A stretch of 48,626 bases of DNA from NCBI GenBank assembly GCA_045642225.1, contig JAZUIN010000028.1, positions 1 through 48,626 on the forward strand. The letters are read 5' to 3'. Of this stretch, positions 6,604 through 14,619 are shown piece after piece; within the stretch, counting starts at the first letter, position 1; the number at the start of each line of letters is the position of its first letter. Under the pieces are notes generated by a model. The model had not been told where the DNA came from, ran no database searches, and saw nothing but the letters and a program-made list of their open reading frames with translations. Made by a program: the position numbers and the translations under genes. The stretch is from RUG191 sp045642225 (lineage in GTDB: Bacteria > Bacillota > Clostridia > Lachnospirales > Lachnospiraceae).

Positions 6604-7977
6604 ATGGCTACAGAAGAAAAAGTATTTAGCGAAATTACTCCCAAATTAGTTGAACTAGCTGAGCTATCCAAGAAATCAGCTTATATCGACCCTGAATTAT
6701 ATGTAAAATATGACGTCAAAAGAGGTCTTCGTGACATTAATGGTAAGGGTGTTCTTGTAGGTATTACAGACATTTCTGAAGTTAAATCTTACGAAGACGT
6801 CGATGGCAAGCGTGTTCCTATTGATGGACAATTATATTATAGAGGATACAATGTACAAGATATTATTAAGAAATCTGAAAATGCAGATCATTTCGGTTTC
6901 GAAGAATGTACATATCTACTGCTATTTGGCCAATTACCAGATAATAGAGATTTAGCAGAATTCCAGAACATCCTTGGCGACTATCGTTCTCTACCTAAAA
7001 ACTTTGTTAGAGACGTTATTATGAAGAAGCCTTCTAGGGATATGATGAATTCACTATCGCGTTCAGTACTTACACTTTATTCATACGACGACGTTGCTGA
7101 TGATACTTCTCCTGCAAATGTACTTCGTCAATGTCTACAGTTAATAAGTACATTTCCACTTCTATCAGTGTATGGTTATCAGGCATATCGTCATTACTAT
7201 AATGAAGAAAGTCTTATCATCCATCCACCTAAGAAGGAATTATCTACTGCAGAAAATATTTTGCATTGTTTAAGAGACGATAGTAAATATACACCTCTTG
7301 AAGCAAAACTTCTTGATGTAGCATTGATTCTTCACATGGAGCATGGTGGTGGTAACAACTCAACATTTACTACTCACCTTGTATCTTCTTCAGGAACTGA
7401 TACATACTCAGCAATCGCAGCCGCTCTTGGTTCTCTAAAAGGACCTAAGCATGGTGGTGCTAACCTAAAGGTAGTTAAAATGTTTGCCGACATGAAGGAA
7501 AACATTTCTGATTGGACTTCTGAGGATGAAGTAAGAGAATATCTCAGTGATCTATTAGACAAGAAACGTTTTGATAAAGCAGGACTAATATACGGAATGG
7601 GACATGCCGTATACTCTATATCAGATCCTAGAGCTGTCACCTTTAGATCTTATGTCAAAGCGCTATCTGACGAAAAAGGCATGCAAAAAGAATACGCTTT
7701 ATATTCTTTGGTAGAAAAGCTTGCACCAGAAATCATTGCTGAAAAGCGTAAAATCTACAAAGGCGTTAGCCCTAACGTAGACTTCTACTCTGGTTTTGTA
7801 TATCAAATGCTTGGTCTTCCACTTGAGCTATATACACCAATATTTGCAATAGCACGTATTGCTGGATGGAGTGCTCATAGATTAGAAGAAATATGTCATA
7901 GTGGTAAAATTATGAGACCAGCCTATATGACAGTCAAAGAACACAGAGAATTTGTTCCAATCGACGAAAGAGATTAA
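6604..7977 (+). CDS. gltA: Citrate synthase
   Basis: Citrate synthase condenses oxaloacetate with acetyl-CoA, the entry to 2-oxoglutarate and glutamate synthesis in anaerobes with an incomplete TCA cycle. The catalytic histidine motifs are present: LILHMEHGGGNNSTF, then GPKHGGANLKV, then YGMGHAVYSISDPRA. The C-terminal arginine region includes PNVDFYSGFVYQMLGLP. The 457-aa length fits the clostridial form with an N-terminal extension (residues 1-55 before DVDGKRVPIDGQLYYRGY). AAAGGAGG precedes the ATG. It stands alone between its own promoter and terminator, divergent from pckA. A 2-methylcitrate synthase cannot be excluded, but no prp genes are nearby. Confidence 0.93.
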   Translation: MATEEKVFSEITPKLVELAELSKKSAYIDPELYVKYDVKRGLRDINGKGVLVGITDISEVKSYEDVDGKRVPIDGQLYYRGYNVQDIIKKSENADHFGFEECTYLLLFGQLPDNRDLAEFQNILGDYRSLPKNFVRDVIMKKPSRDMMNSLSRSVLTLYSYDDVADDTSPANVLRQCLQLISTFPLLSVYGYQAYRHYYNEESLIIHPPKKELSTAENILHCLRDDSKYTPLEAKLLDVALILHMEHGGGNNSTFTTHLVSSSGTDTYSAIAAALGSLKGPKHGGANLKVVKMFADMKENISDWTSEDEVREYLSDLLDKKRFDKAGLIYGMGHAVYSISDPRAVTFRSYVKALSDEKGMQKEYALYSLVEKLAPEIIAEKRKIYKGVSPNVDFYSGFVYQMLGLPLELYTPIFAIARIAGWSAHRLEEICHSGKIMRPAYMTVKEHREFVPIDERD

Positions 7978-8030
7978 CTCAAAAGAGTTTTATATCAATA
8001 AAAATATTATAACGACAAAATTATTATAAC

Positions 8031-8062
8031 AAAACGCTATGAGCATTAGCCCATAGCGTTTT
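8031..8062. terminator. Bidirectional terminator after citrate synthase gene
   Basis: AAAACGCTATG (8031-8041) and CATAGCGTTTT (8052-8062) form a perfect 11-bp stem with A/T flanks on both sides. It lies between convergent genes. Confidence 0.92.
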
Positions 8063-8071
8063 CTATTCAAC

Positions 8072-8431
8072 CTATAAGAATCTTCTTTTGGCATTCCTTA
8101 ACATTTGCGAGAACCAAATCCACACGCCTATCAATATAATAACGGAAATACCTGTTGCTATGCTTGGAAGATGTAAAACCACGTCAGCTAAAATGTTAAA
8201 TACACCAAAAATAAAACAAACACAGCCAAATATCATTGTAAATGGAAACATATAATCAACAAAATCATATGGTCTCTTGCATATTTGTATCTCTTTTGCA
8301 GTCAAAAGTATTGGCGGAATATCATCGCTCTTCTTCATCTTGTAAGCGCAAAAAATTATATATCCACCCAAAATCGTTATCAATACATCAAATAGTACCA
8401 TTACTGTTGATGAATTTAATATACCGTTCAT
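8072..8431 (-). CDS. Small membrane protein, unknown (119 aa)
   Basis: There are three hydrophobic segments (about 8-30, 60-83 and 88-108) separated by a charged cytoplasmic loop (KMKKSDDIPPILLTAKEIQICKRP) and a basic C-terminus (RNAKRRFL), consistent with an inner-membrane protein. GGAAAG lies a few bases before the ATG. It is a single gene facing the citrate synthase terminator. I do not recognise the family. The upstream spacer 8432-8696 is AT-rich and holds a 14-bp palindrome, ATTTTCTAGAAAAT (8616-8629), which may be an operator for one of the divergent genes. I find no well-spaced sigma-A promoter there, although a TATACT stands at 8663-8668. Confidence 0.7.
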   Translation of the reverse strand: MNGILNSSTVMVLFDVLITILGGYIIFCAYKMKKSDDIPPILLTAKEIQICKRPYDFVDYMFPFTMIFGCVCFIFGVFNILADVVLHLPSIATGISVIILIGVWIWFSQMLRNAKRRFL

Positions 8432-8696
8432 TTATCCACTTTCCTTTCAACGACATTGTCTTTTTAAACAAAATCAATATTATTTCTCTAAATAATCTAT
8501 CAAACTTCTTGCTAGAATTCAATGATAATTTCTGCATTGTCACAAGTTATTTACAAAACTGTTTACAAATATAACTTAACAAAAACAACGCGTAAATTTT
8601 AGTGAAAATTTTCTAATTTTCTAGAAAATATATTTGAATAATAGGTTAAATTATTGTAAAATTATACTATGTTGATATAACTAGGAGGTCACGAAA

Positions 8697-9074
8697 ATGG
8701 AATTAAAAGATACGACTATATTAATCTGTGATGATTCAATCTTAGCTCGTAAGCAACTAAAGGACGTTATTGAAGTATTTTCTACAGACATTACATTTGC
8801 TGAAGCTTCAAACGGCCAAGAGGCAATTGACAAGTACAAGGAAGTAAATCCTGATTTGGTATTCTTAGATATCGTAATGCCTGTCAAAGATGGTAATGCT
8901 GCTGTTCAAGGCATCATCGAATATGACAAAGATGCAGATATCGTTATTGTATCATCAGTTGGAACACAATCTCAATTAAAGTCAGCTATCGAAGCTGGTG
9001 CTAAGGATTTTGTTCAGAAGCCAATTTCAGAAGAACAGGTTCTTAAAGTATTAAGTTCACATTTGGAGGGTTAA
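8697..9074 (+). CDS. Stand-alone CheY-like receiver protein
   Basis: The 125-aa protein is only a response-regulator receiver domain. The acidic pocket is Asp12/Asp13, the phospho-acceptor Asp58 (DLVFLDIVMP), Ser86/Ser87 in IVSSVG, and Lys108 in FVQKPIS. There is no output domain, so it would act through protein contacts, as CheY does on the flagellar switch. An AGGAGG precedes the start. The next gene begins four bases after the stop and encodes a protein with a CheX/CheC-like phosphatase domain, so the two form a pair in which the partner may dephosphorylate or read the receiver. No flagellar or other chemotaxis gene lies nearby, so calling it CheY itself would go too far. Confidence 0.9.
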   Translation: MELKDTTILICDDSILARKQLKDVIEVFSTDITFAEASNGQEAIDKYKEVNPDLVFLDIVMPVKDGNAAVQGIIEYDKDADIVIVSSVGTQSQLKSAIEAGAKDFVQKPISEEQVLKVLSSHLEG

Positions 9075-9078
9075 TATA

Positions 9079-9957
9079 ATGTATGCACAGTTTTTTGGAA
9101 GCTTCCTTTTAGGTAAGGATAGCGTTACACCAGAACAATTAACAGCCGCAATTTCAAAGGCTTCAGAAACTCGTTTAAAGCTTGGTACTCTTGCACTACA
9201 CAAGTATTATATGACTGCTGAGCAAGTTGATGAAGTATGCTTCTTACAGACTAGAGAAGACAAGAGATTTGGCGAAATTGCTGTAGAAAAGGGTTATTTA
9301 CGAGATGAACAGGTTGATGAATTATTAGCTGTTCAAAGTCCAGATTATTTGATTCTTGGACAAACACTTATTGATATGGGAGTTTTAACAAATTCTGATT
9401 TAGAGTTACTCATTTCTGAGTATGAGATTTTCAATGAAATCGATGATATGTCACTTGAGAATCAATCTAAGACAGATAGACTTATCCGTAACTTCTTTAC
9501 TTTCTCTGGCAAAGAACTTACAGATCATGCACTCACATATATTAATTTAGCATTTAACAACTTAGTTAGATTTATTGGTTCAGATTTTACACCACTTAAT
9601 CCTATTTCTTGTTCAAAAGAACACGAAATCAAGTATTGTGTAACACAAGAAATCCATGGCGAAATTGATTGCTACTCAAGAATTGATATGGATGAGGCTA
9701 CTGCTATCTCATTTGCATCAAGATATGCAAAAATGGATTTCAGCGAATTAGATGATTATGTTAAGGCATCTATCGATGACTTCCTTAACTTACATAATGG
9801 TTTATTCCTTGTTAACATGTCGAATATGTTCTCAATGGAATTATCACTTACACCACCAGTCGCTGAACAAGACTGCACTATTGCTTTAAGTGAAGGATCA
9901 TTTATCATTCCAGTTATCTATCCATTTGGTACAGTACACATTATTGTATCTTTATAA
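9079..9957 (+). CDS. MshEN-like repeat protein with CheX/CheC-like C-terminal domain
   Basis: The 292-aa protein has two parts. Residues about 12-117 hold three repeats of the type L-G-x-x-L/A-x(5)-hydrophobic-x(3)-Q/D (LKLGTLALHKYYMTAEQVDE, RFGEIAVEKGYLRDEQVDEL, ILGQTLIDMGVLTNSDLELL). This is the pattern of MshEN/GspE-N domains, some of which bind cyclic di-GMP. Residues about 130-292 resemble the CheX/CheC phosphatase fold, with DDFLNLHNG (233-241) where the family has E-x-x-N-x3-G; Asp234 would replace the catalytic Glu and Asn237 is kept. It follows the receiver gene by four bases with GGAGG inside the receiver's end. A second-messenger-gated phosphatase for the receiver is a reasonable inference; the cyclic di-GMP part is unproven. 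Confidence 0.75.
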   Translation: MYAQFFGSFLLGKDSVTPEQLTAAISKASETRLKLGTLALHKYYMTAEQVDEVCFLQTREDKRFGEIAVEKGYLRDEQVDELLAVQSPDYLILGQTLIDMGVLTNSDLELLISEYEIFNEIDDMSLENQSKTDRLIRNFFTFSGKELTDHALTYINLAFNNLVRFIGSDFTPLNPISCSKEHEIKYCVTQEIHGEIDCYSRIDMDEATAISFASRYAKMDFSELDDYVKASIDDFLNLHNGLFLVNMSNMFSMELSLTPPVAEQDCTIALSEGSFIIPVIYPFGTVHIIVSL

Positions 9958-9983
9958 AATCGTGATTTAACAAAATATATAAT

Positions 9984-10012
9984 AAAAGGGACGGAAGTTT
10001 TCCGTCCCTTTT
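9984..10012. terminator. Terminator between the chemotaxis-like pair and thrC
   Basis: AAAAGGGACGGA (9984-9995) pairs with TCCGTCCCTTTT (10001-10012). The GC-rich core with A and T runs on both sides can act in both directions, serving the two convergent units. Confidence 0.92.
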
Positions 10013-10023
10013 TTATATTATAT

Positions 10024-11502
10024 TTACTTCAAGAAGCTTGTTACCGCTTCTTCCATTTCGCTAACAGCACATTTATTATCATGTAATATATTAGCTTCCC
10101 TAATCTCTTTGATAGCATTAGGAATCTCTACATTTCCTAGCTTACTAAGTTCATCAACCAAATCAAAGTCATCCCAAGAATCGTATTTGGCATCAATTGC
10201 GGACATTACTGATCTTGTAAACTTAAATGGGCTTGCTGTTGAAGCAATTACTGTCTTAGTTGTATCGCCTGTACTAGCAACATATTTGTCATATACACAC
10301 TTTGCAACTGCTGTATGTGTATCAATGATATAGCCTGTTTTGTCGTATAAATCATGAATAGTTTTGGCGGTCTCCTCTTCTGATGCGAAGTTACCATAGA
10401 AATCAGCTAACTGCTCTTTCATCTCAGGTGTAATTTCATATTTACCATTCTCAGAAAGGCTATTCATCAATTCAACATTCTTCTTGTCGCTTCTTCCTGC
10501 AATCATATGAATCAATCTCTCTAGATTACTAGAAATAAGAATATCCATAGATGGCGAATTAGTCAAAACGAACTCTCTATTCTTGTCATATACGCCTGTC
10601 TCAAAGAAGTCATACAAAACTTTATTCTCGTTAGATGCACAAATAAGCTTTGCAATAGGCACTCCCATATTCTTAGCATAATATGCAGCTAAAATGTTAC
10701 CGAAGTTACCAGTTGGAACACATACATTTATCTTATCTCCATTAGTAATCTCTTCATTAGCAACAAGCTTTGCATAAGAATATACATAATATGCAACCTG
10801 TGGAATTAGACGACCTATATTGATTGAATTTGCAGAAGAGAATTGATATCCAATTTTCTCAATCTTAGAATTGAGCGCCTCATCTACAAACATCTTCTTA
10901 ACGCCAGTTTGTGCTTCATCGAAATTGCCATCAATTCCTACTACCTTAGTGTTATCTCCCTTTGTAGTAATCATCTGAAGCTCTTGTATGCGGCTTACAC
11001 CGTCTTTAGGATAGAATACAACTATCTTAGTACCCTCTACATTTGCGAAGCCCGCCAATGCGGCTTTACCAGTGTCGCCTGATGTGGCTGTAAGAATAAC
11101 TATATCATTATCTACATTATTCTTTCTTGCACTAGTAATCATTAGATGTGGCAAGATTGACAACGCCATATCCTTAAATGCAATTGTTGCACCATGGAAT
11201 AATTCTAAGAAATATGCCTTGTCGCAAGATACCAAAGGTGCAATTTCCTCTGTATCGAACTTCTCATCGTATGCATTATTAATACATTTTCTAAGCTCTT
11301 CCTCAGTAAAATCTGTAAAATATAATTTCATTACTTCGTATGCCACATCTTGATATGACATCTTACTTAATTCTTCCATACTAACATCAAGAGCAGGAAT
11401 ACTTTCTGGCACGTATAAACCACTATTATTAGCCAATCCCTTTAATATTCCAACTGATGCCTCTACTGTCTCATTACTATTTCTTGTACTTACGAATTTC
11501 AT
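10024..11502 (-). CDS. thrC: Threonine synthase
   Basis: Threonine synthase converts O-phosphohomoserine to threonine with pyridoxal phosphate. The PLP lysine stands in HGATIAFKDMALS, with SGDTGKAALAGF and the phosphate-binding CVPTGNFGNILAAYYA also present. At 492 aa it belongs to the long bacterial/fungal class. The start is set at 11502 (MKFVSTRNSN), because AGAGGG lies six to seven bases before it and this is the family's normal N-terminus; an ATG 18 bases upstream has no ribosome binding site. A consensus promoter lies at 11548-11576. It is a single gene, with no hom or thrB next to it. Confidence 0.95.
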   Translation of the reverse strand: MKFVSTRNSNETVEASVGILKGLANNSGLYVPESIPALDVSMEELSKMSYQDVAYEVMKLYFTDFTEEELRKCINNAYDEKFDTEEIAPLVSCDKAYFLELFHGATIAFKDMALSILPHLMITSARKNNVDNDIVILTATSGDTGKAALAGFANVEGTKIVVFYPKDGVSRIQELQMITTKGDNTKVVGIDGNFDEAQTGVKKMFVDEALNSKIEKIGYQFSSANSINIGRLIPQVAYYVYSYAKLVANEEITNGDKINVCVPTGNFGNILAAYYAKNMGVPIAKLICASNENKVLYDFFETGVYDKNREFVLTNSPSMDILISSNLERLIHMIAGRSDKKNVELMNSLSENGKYEITPEMKEQLADFYGNFASEEETAKTIHDLYDKTGYIIDTHTAVAKCVYDKYVASTGDTTKTVIASTASPFKFTRSVMSAIDAKYDSWDDFDLVDELSKLGNVEIPNAIKEIREANILHDNKCAVSEMEEAVTSFLK

Positions 11503-11547
11503 CTTAATCCCTCTAATCATAATATTTAGAAATTTTTATCGTCTAAT

Positions 11548-11576
11548 ATTATATAGCAAAAAAAGCTAATATTCAA
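11548..11576 (-). promoter_or_regulatory. Promoter of thrC
   Basis: On the minus strand TTGAAT (11576-11571) and TATAAT (11553-11548) are 17 bases apart. The leader of about 40 bases is too short for a T-box, so any threonine control must act elsewhere. Confidence 0.8.
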
Positions 11577-11647
11577 GAAACATCGTATTTTGTATTTATA
11601 AACAAACTATTTTTTGTTACAATATTCATTAGTAATATAAGTTAGTG

Positions 11648-11768
11648 AAATATATGTCAAACAACTATACAATATAACTTAATTTTGTGCAATCAATAAA
11701 GGTTAATTTTATGCATTCAAAAAAGGTTAGTTTTATGCATTCAATAAAGGTTAATTCGACATATATTT
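11648..11768. repeat. 11-bp inverted repeat bracketing the 24-bp repeat array
   Basis: AAATATATGTC (11648-11658) and GACATATATTT (11758-11768) are perfect inverted copies 99 bases apart. They enclose the whole direct-repeat array upstream of the AP2 gene. They could be a second operator pair or the ends of a small inserted element. The sequence is AT-rich, so chance is not negligible. Confidence 0.6.
11679..11760 (+). repeat. Array of 24-bp direct repeats upstream of the AP2 protein gene
   Basis: Three full units (11679-11702, 11703-11726, 11727-11750) and a partial fourth (11751-11756, continuing with diverged bases) repeat with an exact 24-bp period. The unit is TTARTTTTRTGCAWTC followed by AAWAAAGG. 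Two units contain the palindrome ATGCAT and the first has GTGCAA in its place. The array lies 67-148 bases before the ATG of the AP2 gene, inside a 324-bp spacer that otherwise holds only the thrC promoter. Regular spacing of slightly over two helical turns is typical of iterons or cooperative operators. Binding by the neighbouring AP2 protein is inference. Confidence 0.88.
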
Positions 11769-11826
11769 ACATATATTCAGACATAATATAACAAAATTCT
11801 ACAACCGGAAATTAGGAGGACAGGTT

Positions 11827-12624
11827 ATGTTACAAGGCGTATATATTGCCTACAAGAAAGATAAAACTCCATATTATAGAGCAAGTATACATCATAACGG
11901 CAAGCACGTTACTTTGGGCAGTTATGACACAGAAGAGATGGCCCACAAGGCCTATCTAGAAGCAAGTCAGCTATACAAAACAACTGACACAACTATTGAG
12001 AATTACACTTCCAAAGAACACATTTTATCAGATGACCGCATCGTAACTATACTTAACCATAGAGACAATAAGATTTATATAAAGACACCTATTTATCTTA
12101 GATCTGGTTATTTTTCTTATTTTCTTTCAAGAGATAGGGAGCTCAAGTTCGACAACGACGACTTATTCTATTATAGCTCGCATCGAATTCTTGCTAGAAA
12201 AGGTCATTTGTACGTTAATGACTTTGGTATGCAATATAATATACTTAGTCGTTTTGGCATCAAGAACTTTGCTGTCGAAGGTAACGACTTCAAATTTGCT
12301 AACGGTGACCCTACTGATTACAGATATGGAAATATAATTGTTATAAATAAGTATCATGGAGTCCACAAAATAACTTATAAGAAGCAAGAAAAGTACCAAG
12401 TCAAAATCCATTTCAACGGAGATTATTTGATTGGACGTTTTTCTTCTGAAGAGAAAGCTGCTATCGCATATAATAAAGCAGTTGATTATGCTAGAGACAA
12501 AGGAATCAAGAAAAACTATATCGAAAACTACGTTCCTGACCTATCTCCAAAGGAGTATGTTGAAATATATTCTAGCATCAATCTTCCTGAGAAATATACA
12601 GCTTATATTGATAGCTTAGCATAA
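11827..12624 (+). CDS. Tandem AP2-domain protein, probable DNA-binding regulator derived from an HNH-AP2 endonuclease
   Basis: The 265-aa protein has AP2/ERF-like domains at both ends. The first (about 3-51) reads GVYIAYKKDKTPYYRASI then GKHVTLGSYDTEEMAHKAY; the second (about 177-222) reads GVHKITYKKQEKYQVKI then GDYLIGRFSSEEKAAIAY. Both show the G-V...Y-x-A/V-x-I...L-G-x-F/Y-x-T/S-x-E-x-A-x-x-A-Y pattern of the three-strand-plus-helix fold. The middle (about 65-175) ends DYRYGNIIVINKYHGV, as in HNH-AP2 homing endonucleases, where R-x-x-N-L precedes the AP2 domain. The expected N-H-x-D-G-N core is replaced by VEGNDFKFANG with no histidine. GGAGGACAGGTT precedes the ATG and a 17-bp-stem terminator follows. 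It is a free-standing unit next to the 24-bp repeats. A domesticated regulator is the best reading; a nuclease is unlikely. Confidence 0.8.
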   Translation: MLQGVYIAYKKDKTPYYRASIHHNGKHVTLGSYDTEEMAHKAYLEASQLYKTTDTTIENYTSKEHILSDDRIVTILNHRDNKIYIKTPIYLRSGYFSYFLSRDRELKFDNDDLFYYSSHRILARKGHLYVNDFGMQYNILSRFGIKNFAVEGNDFKFANGDPTDYRYGNIIVINKYHGVHKITYKKQEKYQVKIHFNGDYLIGRFSSEEKAAIAYNKAVDYARDKGIKKNYIENYVPDLSPKEYVEIYSSINLPEKYTAYIDSLA

Positions 12625-12662
12625 AAAAGTAACATAGAGCATATAGCTCTATGTTACTTTTT
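12624..12662. terminator. Bidirectional terminator between the AP2 gene and leuD
   Basis: AAAAAGTAACATAGAGC (12624-12640) and GCTCTATGTTACTTTTT (12646-12662) form a perfect 17-bp stem with A and T runs at both ends. It starts on the AP2 gene's stop codon and can also end the leuD transcript coming from the other side. Confidence 0.95.
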
Positions 12663-12736
12663 ATTATTTATTAAATTATTATACTGCGTAATACATTAAC
12701 TATTCTTTCTACTATCGTTAATCAAATAACACAAAC

Positions 12737-13225
12737 TTATTTCGCATTAATATAATTAACTAAACCTTCTGACGCAATAATCTTTTGCATAAATTCTGGA
12801 AATGCTTGACCTTGGTATGTCTTGCCTGTTGTAACATTTGTAATCAAGCCCGAATCAAAATCAACCTTAACCTCGTCTCCATCTTTGATGTCAACAGAAG
12901 CTTCCTTACATTCAATAATTGGAAGACCAATATTAATTGAATTACGATAAAAAATTCTTGCAAATGTTTCTGCTATAACGCAACTAACACCAGCTGCTTT
13001 AATAGCTATAGGTGCGTGCTCGCGTGACGAACCACAACCAAAATTCTTAGTTGCAACAATGATATCACCCTCTGAAACTTTATTAACAAAATCTTTATCA
13101 ATATCTTCCATACAATGTGTTGCTAATTCCTTAGGATCTGAAGAATTCAAATATCTAGCAGGAATTATAACATCTGTATCTACATTATCGCCATATTTAA
13201 AAACTGTTCCATTTGCTGCTTTCAT
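12737..13225 (-). CDS. leuD: 3-isopropylmalate dehydratase small subunit
   Basis: LeuD is the swivel subunit of isopropylmalate isomerase (leucine synthesis, 2- to 3-isopropylmalate). The motif YLNSSDPKELATHCMEDID and the diagnostic NFGCGSSREHAPIAIKAAG (residues about 61-79) are present, followed by FARIFYRNSINIGLPI. At 162 aa it is the short, archaeal/clostridial type of small subunit. It starts 15 bases after the leuC stop, with GGAGAATG just upstream, so the two subunits are translated from one message. It is the last gene of the ilv-leu cluster. Confidence 0.95.
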   Translation of the reverse strand: MKAANGTVFKYGDNVDTDVIIPARYLNSSDPKELATHCMEDIDKDFVNKVSEGDIIVATKNFGCGSSREHAPIAIKAAGVSCVIAETFARIFYRNSINIGLPIIECKEASVDIKDGDEVKVDFDSGLITNVTTGKTYQGQAFPEFMQKIIASEGLVNYINAK

Positions 13226-13239
13226 TACATTCTCCTTTC

Positions 13240-14499
13240 CTATAAATCCTTTGGTGATGAAATCTTACCAGTAATTGCTGATGCCGCTGCTACTGCTGGG
13301 CTTGCAAGATAGATTTCTGAATCAATAGCACCCATACGTCCAACGAAGTTACGGTTTGTTGTTGATACACATTTCTCACCTGATGCAAGAATTCCCATAT
13401 AACCACCAAGACATGGTCCACAAGTAGGAGTCGAAACAACTGCTCCCGCCTCTATGAAATCTCTAATAAATCCAGCTTCCATAGCTTGTAGATAAATGTT
13501 TTGAGTACCAGGAATAATGATACATCTAAGATTCTTTGCAACCTTCTTACCCTTAAGAATCTTTGCTGCTGTCTCTAAATCTTCGAATCTACCATTTGTA
13601 CAAGAACCAATAACAACTTGGTCGATTGCAATATCCTCAACCTCGTCAATTGTCTTAGTATTTTCTGGCAAATGTGGAAATGCAACTGTAGACTTAAGCG
13701 CTGACAAATCAATTGTAATCACTTCATCGTATTCTGCATCTTCATCTGCTGCGTATACTTTGTATTCTCTGTTAGTATGCTCATCTAAATAAGCTGTAGT
13801 AATATCATCAACTGGGAATATACCATTCTTTGCACCAGCCTCAATAGCCATATTACAAATACAAAGTCTGTCATCCATAGAAAGCTCTTTAACGCCCTCT
13901 CCTGTAAATTCTAATGAGCGATACAAAGCACCATCTACACCAATCTTTCCGATTAAATGTAATATTACATCTTTACCGCTAATGTATTCACTTGGCTTTC
14001 CAACTAATTCAACTTTGATTGCAGATGGCACCTTAAACCAAGCCTTACCTGTTGCCATACCAGCAGCCATATCTGTAGAACCTACACCTGTAGAAAATGC
14101 TCCTACAGCACCATAAGTACAAGTATGTGAATCAGCTCCAATAATACAATCACCTGCAACACAAAGACCTTTTTCAGGAAGTAATGCATGTTCAATTCCC
14201 ATCTGTCCCACATCAAAGTAATTTGTGATTTCATTCTTGCAAGCGAACTCTCTAACACACTTACAGTGCTCAGCTGACTTGATATCCTTATTAGGAACAA
14301 AATGGTCCATTACAAGAGCAATTTTATCCTTATGAAAGACACCATCAACATTCATCTTCTCTATTTCGTGAATTGCAACTGGACTTGTAATATCATTACC
14401 AAGAACAAGATCAAGATCTGCCTCAATAAGTTGTCCAGCAACAACTGAATCTAGCCCAGCATGTGCTGCTAGAATTTTTTGGGTCATTGTCATTCCCAT
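13240..14499 (-). CDS. leuC: 3-isopropylmalate dehydratase large subunit
   Basis: LeuC carries the 4Fe-4S cluster of the isomerase. The three cluster cysteines lie in IGSCTNGRFEDL and in the C-x-x-C of TPTCGPCLGGYMG. MDHFVPNKD and GADSHTCTYGAVGAFSTGVG supply active-site histidines. The 419-aa length matches the two-subunit homoaconitase-like type rather than the 470-aa proteobacterial form. AGGAGG lies eight bases before the ATG at 14499. Upstream is ilvC, with a 170-base gap holding a hairpin that may terminate or attenuate transcription, so leuCD could be partly separately controlled. leuA and leuB are not in the window. Confidence 0.95.
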   Translation of the reverse strand: MGMTMTQKILAAHAGLDSVVAGQLIEADLDLVLGNDITSPVAIHEIEKMNVDGVFHKDKIALVMDHFVPNKDIKSAEHCKCVREFACKNEITNYFDVGQMGIEHALLPEKGLCVAGDCIIGADSHTCTYGAVGAFSTGVGSTDMAAGMATGKAWFKVPSAIKVELVGKPSEYISGKDVILHLIGKIGVDGALYRSLEFTGEGVKELSMDDRLCICNMAIEAGAKNGIFPVDDITTAYLDEHTNREYKVYAADEDAEYDEVITIDLSALKSTVAFPHLPENTKTIDEVEDIAIDQVVIGSCTNGRFEDLETAAKILKGKKVAKNLRCIIIPGTQNIYLQAMEAGFIRDFIEAGAVVSTPTCGPCLGGYMGILASGEKCVSTTNRNFVGRMGAIDSEIYLASPAVAAASAITGKISSPKDL

Positions 14500-14587
14500 A
14501 ATTGATTCCTCCTATATTCATGTAAAATATATATTAACAAATATCTCAATCATATATTTTTACAGTAAATTGACTTTTCAACAAAAG

Positions 14588-14619
14588 ATGCCCCTAGCAA
14601 ATAAATTTGCCAGGAGCAC
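14588..14619 (-). terminator. Terminator or attenuator between ilvC and leuC
   Basis: On the minus strand GTGCTCCTGGCAAA pairs with TTTGCTAGGGGCAT across a three- to four-base loop, 14 pairs including three G-U, followed by CTTTTGTT. A second small hairpin (TACATGC 14630-14636 with GCATGTA 14642-14648) lies closer to the ilvC stop. The weak U-run suggests partial read-through into leuCD. Confidence 0.65.

Noticed and set aside
8616..8629. ATTTTCTAGAAAAT palindrome as a defined operator
   Set aside because: A 14-bp palindrome made mostly of A and T is expected by chance in this composition, and it is not repeated near other genes. Kept only as a note under the 119-aa gene.
11503..11547. T-box or threonine riboswitch before thrC
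   Set aside because: The promoter gives a leader of only about 40 bases with no terminator or specifier loop.
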